64,000 nucleotides of DNA from Pseudoxanthomonas mexicana. Its GTDB lineage: Bacteria > Pseudomonadota > Gammaproteobacteria > Xanthomonadales > Xanthomonadaceae. The notes under the pieces are model-generated. The model was given only the letters and a program-made list of their open reading frames with translations, had not been told where the DNA came from and searched no databases. Positions within the stretch are counted from its first letter, which is position 1, and every line of letters begins with the position of its first letter. Made by a program: the position numbers and the translations under genes. Shown here in pieces: positions 40,888-50,214 of the stretch. The DNA lies in the NCBI RefSeq assembly GCF_001556105.1, contig NZ_LSIF01000074.1, positions 13,065-77,064 of the forward strand, read 5' to 3'.

Positions 40888-41768
40888 GATCGACGCACTC
40901 GCTTGCCGGCTGGCTGTTCGCGGCGCCCGCGCTGACGGTCATCGTGGTGTTCTTCGGACTGCCCGTGCTGGCCGCACTGGCGCTCAGCCTGACCGACTTC
41001 GACATCTATGCGCTGGCCGACATCGGCAACCTGCGCTTCGTCGGCATCGACAACTACCTCGGCCTGCTGCAGAACCCGATGTTCTGGAAGTCGCTGGGCA
41101 ACACGGTGTACTTCGTCGTGGTCGGCGTGCCGCTGTCGGTGGCGCTGTCGCTCGGTGCGGCGTTGCTGCTGCACTCCAAGCTCGGCCGCTTCAAGGGGTT
41201 CTTCCGCACCGCGTTCTTCGCGCCGGTGGTGACCACGGTGGTCGCGGTGGCGGTGATCTGGCGCTACCTGTTCCACACCAGGTACGGCCTGGTGAACTGG
41301 GGCCTGTCGTGGGTCGGCATCGATCCGATCGACTGGCTGGGCGATCCCACGTGGGCGATGCCGACGATCATCCTGTTCGCGGTCTGGAAGAACTTCGGCT
41401 ACAACATGATCATCTTCCTTGCCGGCCTGCAGAGCATTCCGGAAGACCTCTACGAAGCCGCGCGCATCGACGGCGCTTCGCGATGGGCGCAGTTTCGCCA
41501 CGTCACCCTGCCGCAGCTGGGGCCGGTACTGCTGCTGGTCGGCATCCTTACGATGGCCGGCTACTTCCAACTGTTCGCCGAGCCCTACGTGATGACGCAG
41601 GGCGGCCCGCTGGAGAGCACCAAGAGCGTGCTGTACCTGATGTACGAAGAAGGCTTCAAGTGGTGGAACCTCGGCAATGCATCCGCGGTGGCCTTCCTGC
41701 TGTTCCTGCTGATGACGGTCGTGACCAGCGGCCTGCTGTGGTTCGCGCGCAAGCGGGGCGTGGAATGA
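40884..41768 (+). CDS. Sugar ABC transporter permease (MalF/UgpA-type)
   Basis: A 294-residue inner-membrane permease with six hydrophobic helices and the EAA coupling loop (EDLYEAARIDGASRWAQFRHVTLPQL) that docks onto the ATPase. The ATG overlaps the stop of the binding-protein gene (ATGA), indicating translational coupling. It pairs with the next permease to form the membrane channel. Confidence 0.94.
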   Translation: MRSTHSLAGWLFAAPALTVIVVFFGLPVLAALALSLTDFDIYALADIGNLRFVGIDNYLGLLQNPMFWKSLGNTVYFVVVGVPLSVALSLGAALLLHSKLGRFKGFFRTAFFAPVVTTVVAVAVIWRYLFHTRYGLVNWGLSWVGIDPIDWLGDPTWAMPTIILFAVWKNFGYNMIIFLAGLQSIPEDLYEAARIDGASRWAQFRHVTLPQLGPVLLLVGILTMAGYFQLFAEPYVMTQGGPLESTKSVLYLMYEEGFKWWNLGNASAVAFLLFLLMTVVTSGLLWFARKRGVE

Positions 41769-42586
41769 ACCAACGCCTCGCCGCCTTTGTCGTCAATGCG
41801 CTGCTGGTTGCGCTGGCCGTGGTCAGCCTCGGGCCGCTGCTGTGGATGCTCTCGGTGTCTTTCATGCAGACGGGCGAGGCCGGCCATTTCCCGCCGCCGC
41901 TGTTGCCGTCCGCGCCCACGCTGGACAACTACCGCGAGCTGTTCGTCCGTGCCGGCATGGGGCGTTACCTGCTGAACAGCTTCATCGTGTCGACCAGCGT
42001 CATGCTGCTGTCGCTGCTGTTCAACACGATGGCGGGCTACGCCTTCGCGAAGCTGCGCTTCAAGGGCCGCGACCGCACCTTCCGCGCACTGCTGGCGGCG
42101 CTGGTGATCCCGGCGCAGGTGGCGATGATGCCGCTGTTCCTGCTGCTCAAGCAGATGGGCTTGGTGAACACCTATGCCGGTGCCATCGTGCCGGGCATGG
42201 CGGCGATCTTCGGCATCTTCCTGGTGCGCCAGTACGCACGCTCGATCCCGGACGAACTGCTCGAGGCCGCGCGCATCGACGGCGCCAGCGAGGCGCGCAT
42301 CTTCTTCCAGATCGTGTTGCCGGGGTTGAAGCCCATACTGGTGACGCTGGCGATCTTCAGCTTCCTCGGCGCCTGGAACGATTTCATGTGGCCGCTGATC
42401 GTGCTGAGCGACGATGCGCTGCAGACGCTGCCGGTCGCACTCGCGGGCCTGTCGCGCGAACACGTGATGGATTACGAACTGATGATGGCCGGCTCGGTCG
42501 TCACCATCCTGCCGGTGCTGCTGCTGTTCCTCGTGCTGCAGCGCTATTACATCCAGGGCCTGTTGCTGGGCAGCGTGAAGGGCTGA
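41765..42586 (+). CDS. Sugar ABC transporter permease (MalG/UgpE-type)
   Basis: A 273-residue permease with six helices and its own EAA loop (DELLEAARIDGASEARIFFQIVLPGLKP). It overlaps the previous permease by ATGA. The ATPase is not encoded next to it but at 50.2 kb, behind the same type of operator. Confidence 0.94.
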   Translation: MNQRLAAFVVNALLVALAVVSLGPLLWMLSVSFMQTGEAGHFPPPLLPSAPTLDNYRELFVRAGMGRYLLNSFIVSTSVMLLSLLFNTMAGYAFAKLRFKGRDRTFRALLAALVIPAQVAMMPLFLLLKQMGLVNTYAGAIVPGMAAIFGIFLVRQYARSIPDELLEAARIDGASEARIFFQIVLPGLKPILVTLAIFSFLGAWNDFMWPLIVLSDDALQTLPVALAGLSREHVMDYELMMAGSVVTILPVLLLFLVLQRYYIQGLLLGSVKG

Positions 42587-42622
42587 GTCCTCGCGCTGCG
42601 GTCCGTTGCCGGAGACGAAAAC

Positions 42623-45600
42623 ATGGTGTTGTCCTTGACCCGCCTGATGGCCGGGGTGGTGCTGCTTCCGTTTGCCGGCACCGCGCTGGCCGAACCGGTC
42701 CGCGTGCTGGATGCGTTCGATGACGCATCGACGTGGCGCGTGGTCACCTCCAACCAGGTCAGTGGCGCGCTGCGCCTCATCGATGGCGTGGATGGCAAGG
42801 CGATGTGCCTGGACTACGACTTCAACGGCGTGTCCGGCCATGCCGGTATTCAGCGCGATCTGTCGCTGGCGTATCCGGCGAACTACCAGTTCGGGTTCCA
42901 GCTGCGCGGCGATTCGCCCCGCAACGACCTGCAGTTCAAGGTCATCGACGCGAGCGGCGACAACGTGTGGTGGGTCAACCGGCCGAAGTACGAGTACCCG
43001 ACGGCGTGGACGCCGGTGCGCTACAAGCAGCGCCACATCGACAAGGCGTGGGGGCCCGATCCGGACCGTACGCTGCGCACGAGCGCCAAGCTCGAATTCA
43101 CTGTCTACAACAACGCGGGTGGCAAAGGTTCGGTCTGCTTCGACCAGCTGACGTTCCAGCCGTTGCCGGTCGACGACGGCGCGCCGCTGACGGGCAAGGC
43201 CAGTGCCTCCGTCGCGTTCCCGGCTGGCGCCGCGGCATTGGCCGTCGACGGCAATGCGGATACGGCATGGTCCGCCGACCTGCATGGCGAGAAGGATCCG
43301 CAACTGACGCTGGACCTTGGCAAGGTACGCGAGTTCGGCGGCCTGGTGCTGCGCTGGAAGCCTGGCCAGCACGCATCCGACTACCTGGTGCAACTGTCGG
43401 ACGACGGCGTGCGCTGGCGGGATGCACGCACGGTGGTCGACGGCAACGGTGGCAACGACTATCTCGCGCTGCCCGAATCCGAAGCGCGCTACGTGCGACT
43501 CACCCTCGGTGACGGCCCGCAGCGTTCGTTCGCGCTGGCCGGGCTGGAAGTGAAGCCGCTGGCCTTCGCCGCGCATCCCAACGACCTGATCAAGGCGATG
43601 GCGGCGGAGTCGCCGACGGGCTGGTTCCCGCGCGGCTTCAGCGGCGAACAGCCGTACTGGACCATCGTCGGCCTCGACGGCGGGCGTGAGCAGGGCCTGA
43701 TCGGCGAAGACGGCGCCATCGAGATCGCCAAGGGCGGCGTCAGTATCGAACCGTTCGTGCAGGTCGACGGACGCTGGATCGGCTGGTCGGACGTGCAGGC
43801 GACACAGTCGCTGCAGGACGGTTACCTGCCGATCCCGAGCGTGGCATGGCAGCACGCCGACTTTGCGCTGACGACCACCGCCTTCGCGGCCGGCAAGCCC
43901 GGCGACTCGCGCGTGGTCGCGCGACACCGGCTGACCAACACCGGCAAGGCCCCGCGCGAGTACGTGCTGGCGCTGGCCGTGCAGCCCTGGCAGGTGAATC
44001 CGCCCAGCCAGTTTCTCAATACGACCGGCGGCTTCAGTCCGATCAACGACCTGGCGATCCGCGACGGCGTGGTCAGCGTGAACGGCCGCGCCAGCCTGCG
44101 CTTCGCCACGCCGGATGCGGCGCTGGCATCGCGCTTCGACGAGGGGCTGGTACGCGAGCGATTGGCGACGATGGACGACGCCGTCGACGGGACAGCCGTG
44201 CAGGTGGCCGGCGAGTCGACCGGACTCGCCTCCGCCGCCGTGCTGTACCGGATCACGCTGGCGCCCGGCGAGGCTCGCGACATCGATTGGGTCGCGCCGC
44301 TGGAAGGGTCACTACCTGCGCGCATCGATGCGACGCGCGACCAGCAGGCCACCGCGGCGATGTGGCGCGGCAAACTCGGCGAGATGAAGCTGCAAGTACC
44401 GGCCGAAGGCCAGGCGGTCGCCGACACGCTGCGCACCGCGCTGGCGCACATGCTGATCTCGCGCATCGGCCCGCGCCTGCAGCCGGGCACGCGTTCGTAC
44501 TCGCGCAGCTGGATCCGCGACGGCGCGATGATCTCGGAAGGCCTGCTGCGCCTCGGTCGCCCGGAAGTGGTGAAGGACTACGTCGAGTGGTACGCGCCGT
44601 ACCAGTTCAAGAACGGCAAGGTGCCGTGCTGCGTCGACGACCGCGGCAGTGATCCGGTGCCGGAGAACGATAGTCATGGCGAACTGATCTTCAACATCGC
44701 CGAGTACTACCGCTATACCGGCGACAAGGCCTTCCTGCGCAGGATGTGGCCGCACGTGCAGGGCGCGTTCGGCTATATGGAGGAGCTGCGCCTCAGCGAG
44801 CGCACCGAGGCCAACCGCGCGGTCAATGCGGCGTTCTACGGCATGATGCCGGCGTCGATCAGCCACGAAGGCTATTCGGCCAAGCCGATGCATTCGTACT
44901 GGGACAACTTCTGGGCGCTGCGCGGCTACAAGGATGCGGTCGAAGTGGCCGACGCACTCGGCCACACGGCGGAGTCGAAGCGCATGGCCGCCTCGCGCGA
45001 CCAGTTCCGCGACGACCTCTACGCCTCGTTGCAGGCGGCGACCAAGCTGCACGGCATCGGCTATCTGCCCGGTGCGGCGGAGATCGGCGACTTCGATCCC
45101 ACCTCCACGACTATCGCGCTGGCGCCGGGCGGCGAGCAGGGCACGCTGCCGGCGGACCTGTTGAACGGCACGTTCGAGCGGTACTGGACCGAGTTCGTGC
45201 AGCGCCGCGACGGCAAGCGCGAATGGAAGGACTACACACCCTACGAATGGCGCAACGTGGCGGCGTTCGTGCGGCTGGGCTGGCGTGAACGCGCTTGGGA
45301 CGTGCTGGACTTCTTCTTCAAGGACCGCGCGCCGCAGCCCTGGAACCAATGGGCGGAAGTGGTCTCCCGCACACCGCGCAAGCCGTTCTTCGTCGGCGAC
45401 CTGCCGCATGCGTGGGTGGCCTCGGATTTCGTGCGCTCGGCATTGGACATGTTCGCGTATTCGCGCGAACTCGACGACAGCCTGGTGCTGGCCGCCGGCG
45501 TGCCGGCGACGTGGCTGGACGGCGAGGGCATCGCCATCGACGGCCTGCGAACCCCGAACGGCGTGCTTGGCTATTCGCTGCGCAAGACCGACGGCAACGT

Positions 45601-45772
45601 CGTGCTGGAGGCGAAGAGCGGGTTGAAGCTGCCGCCCGGTGGCCTGGTGTTGCCGTGGCCGTACAAGGACGCGCCCGGCGAGACACGTGTCAACGGCAAG
45701 CCGGCGCAGTGGACGAACGGCGAGCTGCGCATCACCACGCTGCCGGCGAAGGTCGTCATCGGCGCCCGGTGA
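42623..45772 (+). CDS. Large secreted discoidin-domain protein with (alpha/alpha)6 glycosidase-like domain
   Basis: A 1049-residue exported protein (signal peptide ending TALA). Residues about 20-180 form a beta-rich carbohydrate-binding-like domain (FDDASTWRVVTSNQVSG). Residues about 190-310 resemble an F5/8 type C (discoidin) domain (ASVAFPAGAAALAVDGNADTAW; ARYVRLTLGDG). A beta-sandwich follows, then a helical domain with SRSWIRDGAMISEGLLRLG and SHGELIFNIAEYYRYTGD, a pattern shared by glucoamylase and debranching-type (alpha/alpha)6 enzymes. I cannot place it in a numbered GH family. It follows the permeases by 36 bases and is followed by a terminator, so it is the last gene of the uptake operon. 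A periplasmic glycoside hydrolase role is inferred. Confidence 0.75.
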   Translation: MVLSLTRLMAGVVLLPFAGTALAEPVRVLDAFDDASTWRVVTSNQVSGALRLIDGVDGKAMCLDYDFNGVSGHAGIQRDLSLAYPANYQFGFQLRGDSPRNDLQFKVIDASGDNVWWVNRPKYEYPTAWTPVRYKQRHIDKAWGPDPDRTLRTSAKLEFTVYNNAGGKGSVCFDQLTFQPLPVDDGAPLTGKASASVAFPAGAAALAVDGNADTAWSADLHGEKDPQLTLDLGKVREFGGLVLRWKPGQHASDYLVQLSDDGVRWRDARTVVDGNGGNDYLALPESEARYVRLTLGDGPQRSFALAGLEVKPLAFAAHPNDLIKAMAAESPTGWFPRGFSGEQPYWTIVGLDGGREQGLIGEDGAIEIAKGGVSIEPFVQVDGRWIGWSDVQATQSLQDGYLPIPSVAWQHADFALTTTAFAAGKPGDSRVVARHRLTNTGKAPREYVLALAVQPWQVNPPSQFLNTTGGFSPINDLAIRDGVVSVNGRASLRFATPDAALASRFDEGLVRERLATMDDAVDGTAVQVAGESTGLASAAVLYRITLAPGEARDIDWVAPLEGSLPARIDATRDQQATAAMWRGKLGEMKLQVPAEGQAVADTLRTALAHMLISRIGPRLQPGTRSYSRSWIRDGAMISEGLLRLGRPEVVKDYVEWYAPYQFKNGKVPCCVDDRGSDPVPENDSHGELIFNIAEYYRYTGDKAFLRRMWPHVQGAFGYMEELRLSERTEANRAVNAAFYGMMPASISHEGYSAKPMHSYWDNFWALRGYKDAVEVADALGHTAESKRMAASRDQFRDDLYASLQAATKLHGIGYLPGAAEIGDFDPTSTTIALAPGGEQGTLPADLLNGTFERYWTEFVQRRDGKREWKDYTPYEWRNVAAFVRLGWRERAWDVLDFFFKDRAPQPWNQWAEVVSRTPRKPFFVGDLPHAWVASDFVRSALDMFAYSRELDDSLVLAAGVPATWLDGEGIAIDGLRTPNGVLGYSLRKTDGNVVLEAKSGLKLPPGGLVLPWPYKDAPGETRVNGKPAQWTNGELRITTLPAKVVIGAR

Positions 45773-45779
45773 TGCAACG

Positions 45780-45810
45780 AAAAAGCGCCGGGTAATCCCG
45801 GCGCATTTTT
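45780..45810. terminator. Bidirectional intrinsic terminator
   Basis: AAAAAGCGCCGGG and CCCGGCGCATTTTT enclose a TAAT loop: an 8-bp G+C stem with A and T tracts on both sides. It separates the uptake operon from the convergent eda gene. Confidence 0.88.
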
Positions 45811-45842
45811 CATGTATTCCTGTGAGTAGTGCGTTTCGCGGG

Positions 45843-46502
45843 TCAGCCGCCGCGTACGCGCTGCACGATGCCCGCCGCCTTGGCCGAGCTCTCGGTGACC
45901 TTGTCCCACTCGCCGTTCTCGAGCCAGCCCTTCGGCACCATCCACGAGCCGCCGATACAGACGACGTTCGGCTGCGACAGGTAGTCGGCCGCGGTGTCTT
46001 CGGTGATGCCGCCGGTGGGGCAGATCTTCAGCTCGGACATCGGGCCGGCCAAGCCCTTCAGCATTGCAAGGCCGCCGACCGCAGTGGCGGGGAACAGCTT
46101 GCAGACACGGAAGCCGCGCGCCATCAGCGCCAGCAGTTCGGTCGGTGTAGCGGCGCCCGGCACCACCGGAATGTCGGCGGCGGCCAATGCGTCTGCCAGC
46201 GCGGGCGGCGTGCCCGGCGTGACCAGGAAGTCCGCGCCCGCATCGATGGACTGCTTCATCTGCTCGGTGGTCAGCACCGTGCCGGCGCCGATCACGATGT
46301 CCGGCAGTTCCTTCTTCAGCATCGCCAGCGCTTCCATCGCCACTGGCGTGCGCAGGGTCAGCTCGATCGCGGGCAGGCCGCCTTTCAGCAGCGCCTCGGA
46401 GACCTTGCGAGCTTCGTCCAGCGTATGCACGGTGACGACCGGCAGGATGCCGGCGGCGCGGAGGAGGGATTCGGCTTTCTGCTGGCGGGCTTCGATGGTC
46501 AT
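45843..46502 (-). CDS. eda: KDPG/KHG aldolase
   Basis: The second Entner-Doudoroff enzyme: splits 2-keto-3-deoxy-6-phosphogluconate into pyruvate and glyceraldehyde-3-phosphate (219 residues). The Schiff-base lysine is Lys135 in VCKLFPATAVGG and the catalytic Glu47 lies in AIELTLRT. The start at 46502 (MTIEARQQKAESLL) gives family length; the longer in-frame version from 46538 runs into repeat sequence. It follows edd on the minus strand across a repeat-filled gap of about 150 bases. Confidence 0.96.
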   Translation of the reverse strand: MTIEARQQKAESLLRAAGILPVVTVHTLDEARKVSEALLKGGLPAIELTLRTPVAMEALAMLKKELPDIVIGAGTVLTTEQMKQSIDAGADFLVTPGTPPALADALAAADIPVVPGAATPTELLALMARGFRVCKLFPATAVGGLAMLKGLAGPMSELKICPTGGITEDTAADYLSQPNVVCIGGSWMVPKGWLENGEWDKVTESSAKAAGIVQRVRGG

Positions 46503-46524
46503 GGGGTATCGATCAGATGAGTTA

Positions 46525-46563
46525 AGCCCCTCTCCCATCGGGAGAGGGGTTGGGGTGAGGGGC
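46525..46563. repeat. CCCTCTCCC...GAGGGGTTGGGGTGAGGGG palindromic repeat
   Basis: A short palindrome (CCCCTCTCCC against GGGAGAGGGG) followed by a TTGGGGTGAGGGG tail, in the eda-edd gap. The same element, in both orientations, occurs three times around the DUF559 gene at 63.4-64.0 kb. Confidence 0.8.
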
Positions 46564-46600
46564 GACGAAGGTCAGGATAGTTCATCACTTGCATGACGCT

Positions 46601-46645
46601 CGCCCCTCATCCGCCCTTCGGGCACCTTCTCCCGAGGGGAGAAGG
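46601..46645. repeat. Second intergenic palindromic repeat type
   Basis: CGCCCCTCATCCGCCC, then a TTCGGGCACCTTCTCCC segment and GAGGGGAGAAGG, 37 bases from the other repeat. The two types stand side by side in opposite senses. Elements of this kind are common in Xanthomonadaceae intergenic regions (general knowledge). Confidence 0.65.
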
Positions 46646-46651
46646 AAACAA

Positions 46652-48562
46652 TCACGCATCCTTGGCTTCGTGCGGCGCTTCTGCAGCATGCGCGGCATCG
46701 CCCAGTTCGTACTCGGCATCGTATTCCCAGGTGCCGTCGTGGTACGGCAGGCCGCAGGAGATCGACATCGCGCCACGGTCGGCGGGCGTCACCACGTCGC
46801 GGCTGACCGCGAACAGGTTGCGGCCCAGATCCAGCGCGGCGGGCGAGGTGTTCGGTGCGATCTCGCGTGCCGCCCACGTGTCTGCATCGACCAGCGCTTC
46901 GAGCGTGCCGGCTTCGGCGTCGAGGCGGATGATGTCGCCCTCGCGCAATTTCGCCAGCGGACCGCCACGCGCGGCTTCGGGGGTCAGGTGAATGGCGGCG
47001 GGAATCTTGCCCGATGCGCCGGACAGGCGACCATCAGTGACCAGCGCCACGCGGCGGCCCTGGTTCTGCAGCAGGCCGAGCAGTGGGGCGAGCGAGTGCA
47101 GCTCCGGCATGCCGTTCGCGCGCGGCCCCTGGTAGCGCACCACGGCGATGAAATCGTGCGGCAGCGCACCGGCGGCGTGCAGCTTGTTGAGCGCGCGCGG
47201 GTCGTCGACGACGACGGCCGGCGCTTCGATGAAGCGGTATTCCTGCTTCACCGCCGAGGTCTTGATCAGCGAACGGCCCAGGTTGCCACGCAGCAGGCGC
47301 AGGCCGCCCTGTGCCTCGAACGCGCGCGACACCGGACGCGCCACTTCCTCGTCGGCGCTCTGCGCGATGCCGGGTGCGTAGGCGAGCTTGCCGTCCTGCA
47401 GGCGTGGTTCGTCGCAGAACGCGCGCAGGCCGCCGGGCACGATGGTGGTGATGTCGTGCATCAGACCGGCATCGAGCAGTTCGCGGAACACGAACTGCGT
47501 GCCACCGGCGGCGGCGAAACGGTTCACGTCGGCCTCGCCGTTCGGATACACGCGCGCGAGCAGCGGCACGGTCTGCGAGAGCACGTCCATGTCATCCCAC
47601 GTCAGCACGATGCCGGCCGAGCGCGCCACCGCGATCCAGTGGATGGTGTGGTTGGTCGAACCGCCGGTGGCCATCAGCGCGGCCATCGCGTTGACGATGG
47701 CGCGCTCGTCGATCAGCCGGCCGATCGGGCGGTAGTCGTCGCCCAGCGCGGTGATCGCCAGGGCGCGCTCGGCGGCGGCACGCGTCAGCACATCGCGCAG
47801 TGGCTGGTCGGGATTGACGAACGAAGTGCCGGGCAACTGCAGGCCCATCGCTTCCAGCAGCACCTGGTTGGAATTGGCGGTGCCGTAGAACGTGCAGGTG
47901 CCGGCGGCGTGGTAGCTGGCCGCTTCGGCTTCAAGCAGTTCCTCGCGCGTGGCTTCGCCGGCCGCGTAGCGCTCGCGTACCGCGGCCTTCTCCTTGTTCG
48001 GAATGCCCGGGGACATCGGCCCGGCCGGCACGAACACCGCCGGCAGGTGGCCGAAGGCCAGCGCGCCCATCAGCAGGCCCGGCACGATCTTGTCGCACAC
48101 GCCCAGGTAGAGCGCGGCGTCGAACATGTCGTGGCTCAGCGAGATCGCCGTGGCCTGCGCGATGACGTCGCGCGAGAACAGCGACAGCTCCATGCCGGGG
48201 CGTCCCTGCGTCACGCCGTCGCACATCGCCGGCACACCGCCGGCGACCTGCGCGGTGGCGCCGAGATCGCGCGCGACCTGGCGGATGATCTCCGGGTAAT
48301 GCTCGAACGGCTGGTGCGCCGACAGCATGTCGTTGTACGCGTTGATGATGCCGAGGTTCGGCGTCACGTCGGCGCGCAGCCGGCCCTTGTCGGTCGGACC
48401 GCACGCGGCGAACGCGTGCGCGAGGTTGCCGCAGCTCAGGCGCGAGCGTTGCGGACCGTCGCGGTGGACGGCGTCGATGCCGTCGAGATAGACGCGTCGC
48501 AACGGTGCGCTGCGCTGGCGGATGCGTTCGGTGACTTCCTGGATGCGGGGGTGCAGGCTCAT
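46652..48562 (-). CDS. edd: Phosphogluconate dehydratase
   Basis: The first Entner-Doudoroff enzyme, a 4Fe-4S dehydratase of the IlvD/EDD family that turns 6-phosphogluconate into KDPG (636 residues, family-typical). Conserved cysteine-containing stretches include [38 protein letters not shown] and [13 protein letters not shown]. The gene lies between glk and eda on one strand, so 6-phosphogluconate produced from glucose has its next two steps encoded together. Confidence 0.97.
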   Translation of the reverse strand: MSLHPRIQEVTERIRQRSAPLRRVYLDGIDAVHRDGPQRSRLSCGNLAHAFAACGPTDKGRLRADVTPNLGIINAYNDMLSAHQPFEHYPEIIRQVARDLGATAQVAGGVPAMCDGVTQGRPGMELSLFSRDVIAQATAISLSHDMFDAALYLGVCDKIVPGLLMGALAFGHLPAVFVPAGPMSPGIPNKEKAAVRERYAAGEATREELLEAEAASYHAAGTCTFYGTANSNQVLLEAMGLQLPGTSFVNPDQPLRDVLTRAAAERALAITALGDDYRPIGRLIDERAIVNAMAALMATGGSTNHTIHWIAVARSAGIVLTWDDMDVLSQTVPLLARVYPNGEADVNRFAAAGGTQFVFRELLDAGLMHDITTIVPGGLRAFCDEPRLQDGKLAYAPGIAQSADEEVARPVSRAFEAQGGLRLLRGNLGRSLIKTSAVKQEYRFIEAPAVVVDDPRALNKLHAAGALPHDFIAVVRYQGPRANGMPELHSLAPLLGLLQNQGRRVALVTDGRLSGASGKIPAAIHLTPEAARGGPLAKLREGDIIRLDAEAGTLEALVDADTWAAREIAPNTSPAALDLGRNLFAVSRDVVTPADRGAMSISCGLPYHDGTWEYDAEYELGDAAHAAEAPHEAKDA

Positions 48563-48794
48563 GGGCGTAGGGCTAGGCTGCAGACGGTGTCATTCTGCAT
48601 GGCGTGGCGAAGAAGGGCCGTGGGGCGCAGCCTTCCTGCAACTCCATCGCATGGAGGGGAAGGGCGGTGAACGACGGCGACGGCATGCTGCTTTCTACCG
48701 CCTTTGCCGCGTGCGCGAAAGCGACCAAAATCAGACCAGTCGGTGTGTCGTGGCGCTGCACGTGTTGCGTTGCAGCGCGCATCTGCGCAAAACC

Positions 48795-49802
48795 TCAGGC
48801 GTGCGCGGGATGTTTCGGTCCGAACAGTTCGACCGCATACGCCGCCGCACCGAGCAGGCCGGGACGCGGGTGGATGTTCGCGAGCGTCGGCACGCGACCC
48901 ATCGCCGGCGAGAAGCGGCCCTTGTGTTCGAAGCGCTGGCGGAAACCGGAATGCTGCAGCGAAGTGAGCAGTTTCGGCACCAATCCACCGGTGAGGAACA
49001 CGCCATCCCACGCACCGGTGGTGAGCACGAGGTCACCGGCGATCGCGCCGAACACCGCGCAGAACACATCCAGCGTGCGCACGCAGCGCGGATCGCCCGC
49101 TGCCGCACGCGCGGTGACGTCCTTGGGTTCGATCGGGCCACCGGGATCCTCGCCGGCGATCTCGCTGAGCGCGCGATACAGGTTGACCAGGCCGGGCCCG
49201 CAGATCAGCCGTTCGTTCGACACGCGGCCGAACTGCGCGGACAGGATGTCGAGGATGCGGATCTCTTCCGGCGTACCGGGCGGGAAACTGACGTGTCCGC
49301 CTTCGGTTTCCAGCGGATAGGCGCGTCCGTCGCGGATGATCAGTGCGGCCACGCCCAGGCCTGTGCCCGGGCCGATGACGGCGTAGGTGCGCGGTTCGCT
49401 GAGCGGCGTGGGACGCCACTGCGCGCCACCGATCGCCACCACATCCTTCGGCGTCAGCAGCGACACCGCCATCGCCTGCGCGGCGAAGTCGTTCGCCAGC
49501 TTCAGTCCCTGGAAACCCAGCGCCTGCCGCGTGCGGTTCACCGAGATCACCCACGGGTGGTTGGTGATGCGGGCCTCATCGCCATCGACGCGGCCGGCGA
49601 CGGCGAACACCCCGTTCTGCGCGGTCGCGCCCGTTTCATCCAGGTAGTGCTGTGCGGCGTCCGCGAGCGACGGGAAATCGGCGACCACGAACTCGCGCAC
49701 GCTGTCGTCCAGCAGCGGCACGGAGGCCGACGTATCGGCGAGCGCGAAGCGCGCATTGGTGCCGCCGATGTCGGCGAGGAGGACGCGATCGGCGTTGCTC
49801 AT
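48795..49802 (-). CDS. glk: Glucokinase
   Basis: ATP-dependent glucokinase of the bacterial ROK-independent type (335 residues). The phosphate-binding motif ADIGGTNARFAL begins at residue 10, and the sugar-binding and second nucleotide motifs are visible (LANDFAAQAMAV; VIGPGTGLGVAAL). The start at 49802 follows AGGATG. A glucokinase here would phosphorylate glucose freed by the upstream glycosidases. It is divergent from the ABC ATPase gene and 232 bases upstream of edd. Confidence 0.95.
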   Translation of the reverse strand: MSNADRVLLADIGGTNARFALADTSASVPLLDDSVREFVVADFPSLADAAQHYLDETGATAQNGVFAVAGRVDGDEARITNHPWVISVNRTRQALGFQGLKLANDFAAQAMAVSLLTPKDVVAIGGAQWRPTPLSEPRTYAVIGPGTGLGVAALIIRDGRAYPLETEGGHVSFPPGTPEEIRILDILSAQFGRVSNERLICGPGLVNLYRALSEIAGEDPGGPIEPKDVTARAAAGDPRCVRTLDVFCAVFGAIAGDLVLTTGAWDGVFLTGGLVPKLLTSLQHSGFRQRFEHKGRFSPAMGRVPTLANIHPRPGLLGAAAYAVELFGPKHPAHA

Positions 49803-50214
49803 GCGGCAAACATCCTGTTCGATGCGGGGTGGCTTCCAAAACGGGTCCGCTGCATTCGCCTGGTCGATCCTGTGCTGCCGTGAGGGGGCCACGTTGCGTG
49901 GGCGGCGCATGATAGCGCGCACCTGCGCCAGTGCATGCGCCATCCGCATACGTATCCGTCATTCCGGAACAGGTGGTTGCCGCAAGCGCGCACGCGATGC
50001 GGCGGGACTGGCATGGACGGCGCGACGCACGCGTGCGAGCCAGCCGACGCCGGTAACACCTGCTTGTGTCGTGAAAACGGTTACATGGCAGAATAGCGCA
50101 CCTTCCCCCGACCACGGAACGGGAAGCCGAGCGCATCGCCTGCAAGGGCATGCCTGCACCCGGGAGGGCCGGGCCGCAGCGAACAACCACGGGCGCCGCC
50201 CGACCGGAGCAATG
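49803..50214. other. Divergent regulatory region glk / sugar ABC ATPase
   Basis: A 412-base gap with no supported gene. It contains operator 5 (50072-50085), 130 bases before the ATPase start and 270 bases from the glk start, so it could serve either or both divergent promoters. Confidence 0.6.
50072..50085. promoter_or_regulatory. LacI-type operator 5, glk / ABC ATPase region
   Basis: TGAAAACGGTTACA, identical in all 14 bases to operator 2 in front of the regulator gene. It links the detached ATPase (and possibly glk) to the same regulon. Confidence 0.78.
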
